Source: Cudoniella acicularis (lineage: Eukaryota > Ascomycota > Leotiomycetes > Helotiales > Helotiaceae). Taken from it: a stretch of 17,928 bases of DNA. A program made the position numbers and the translations under genes. Shown here in pieces: positions 17,335-17,928 of this stretch (position 1 is the stretch's first letter; every line of letters starts with the position of its first letter). The notes beneath the pieces are model-generated. The model saw nothing but the letters and a program-made list of their open reading frames with translations. It did not search any database and was not told where the DNA came from. The stretch lies in assembly GCA_013054445.1 (NCBI GenBank), contig JAAMPI010001203.1, positions 1 to 17,928 on the forward strand, read 5' to 3'.

Positions 17335-17928
17335 ATGCAACTTCTCACCACATTCTTTTTTTCCCTTCTTTTTTCTTCTTCAATTCAAGCTCTTGCTATC
17401 ATCAACAAAAGAGCAGCATCACCCCGCGAGACGAGTCCAATAGGTTGTTTAGTAGTCCAGGGCACAAACACAACATCAGGTCAATATACATCGTTCAGTG
17501 CCGCAGTCACAGCTTTAGGATCGGGGACAACTTCAAAATGCATTTTTATGTATCCGGGAACGTACAAGGAGCAAATTCGAGTGAGCTATAGTGGGAATCT
17601 CACTATTTATGGCTATACAAATGAGTGAGTTTTCACGGCCATCCTTCCCTCGTCAAGTCGAATCAATGTTCTAATCACAATTCAGCACTTCAAAATATGC
17701 AAACAACCAAGTCACGATTTCGTCTTCTCAATCCTCTTCTCAAGCAGGAACTCTCGACGCAAGCTCGGCGGTAAACTTCGCAAATAGTAACCTCAAAGTT
17801 TACAACGTCAATTTTGCAAATACTTTCGGCACAGCGTCTCAGGTAAACTCAAATTCCAAATCAATAAGATTCCAAATTTATTAAATAATCGGAAAAGGCA
17901 GTAGCGGTAACAGCAAACGGCAACTATC
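17335..17928 (+). CDS. Pectin methylesterase, CE8, 5' part (cut by window end)
   Basis: Removes methyl esters from homogalacturonan, outside the cell, making it a substrate for polygalacturonases. Exon 1 is 17335-17624, exon 2 17686-17842 and exon 3 starts at 17898 and leaves the window. Introns are 61 nt (GTGAGT...TTCAG) and 55 nt (GTAAAC...AAAAG). Splicing gives YGYTNDTSKYANNQVTISSS and AGTLDASSAVNFANSNLKVY, then NVNFANTFGTASQAVAVTAN. MQLLTTFFFSLLFSSSIQALA is a signal peptide, with KR at about residues 25-26. The block QYTSFSAAVTALGSG followed by MYPGTYKEQIRVSY is the conserved CE8 start (YPGTYxEQ). The catalytic GxxDF-type residues lie beyond the window. The downstream splice to AVAVTANGNY keeps the family's SQAVALxA pattern. 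Confidence 0.9.

Overview
This window reads as nuclear DNA of a filamentous ascomycete. The signs are short GT...AG introns (about 49-92 nt), A-rich leaders with CA-rich ATG contexts, KR-type propeptides on secreted enzymes, and AT-rich transposon-bearing intergenic DNA. A plant-associated leotiomycete-like fungus is my best guess; the pectinase set supports plant association, but nothing in the sequence proves the lineage. All family assignments come from reading motifs, not from searches.

Layout: 1-737 (+) is the 3' end of an unrecognised acidic protein gene that changes reading frame near base 200. 884-1239 (-) is a small two-exon gene. 1973-2800 (-) is a conserved fungal protein of unknown function. 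3382-3856 (+) encodes a small charged protein whose last 16 codons and stop occur twice, once inside what looks like a 70-nt intron. 3857-5709 shows no convincing gene. 5710-6438 (-) is a second, larger member of the same C-terminal-motif family. 6439-8527 is empty or unresolved. 8528-8845 (+) encodes a Gly-rich protein built of 11-residue repeats. 8846-11678 is an AT-rich desert with a 275-bp inverted-repeat element (MITE) and several hairpins. 11679-12365 (+) is a DUF2278/YukJ-like protein.

The right third (12650-17928) is a pectin-degradation cluster: a six-exon exo-polygalacturonase (-), an intronless xylogalacturonan hydrolase-like GH28 enzyme (-), and a CE8 pectin methylesterase (+, cut by the window edge). 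The last two are divergent around a 1.1-kb shared upstream region. Together they would demethylate homogalacturonan, trim galacturonate from chain ends and cut xylose-substituted galacturonan.

The most unusual signal is the duplicated terminal coding module at 3736-3856. Spliced and unspliced transcripts would encode 116-residue proteins differing only in the last residue. The two DNA copies differ at ten of sixteen codons synonymously and at one non-synonymously. This fits intron birth by tandem duplication of an AGGT-bounded exon segment, with both copies kept under protein-level selection.
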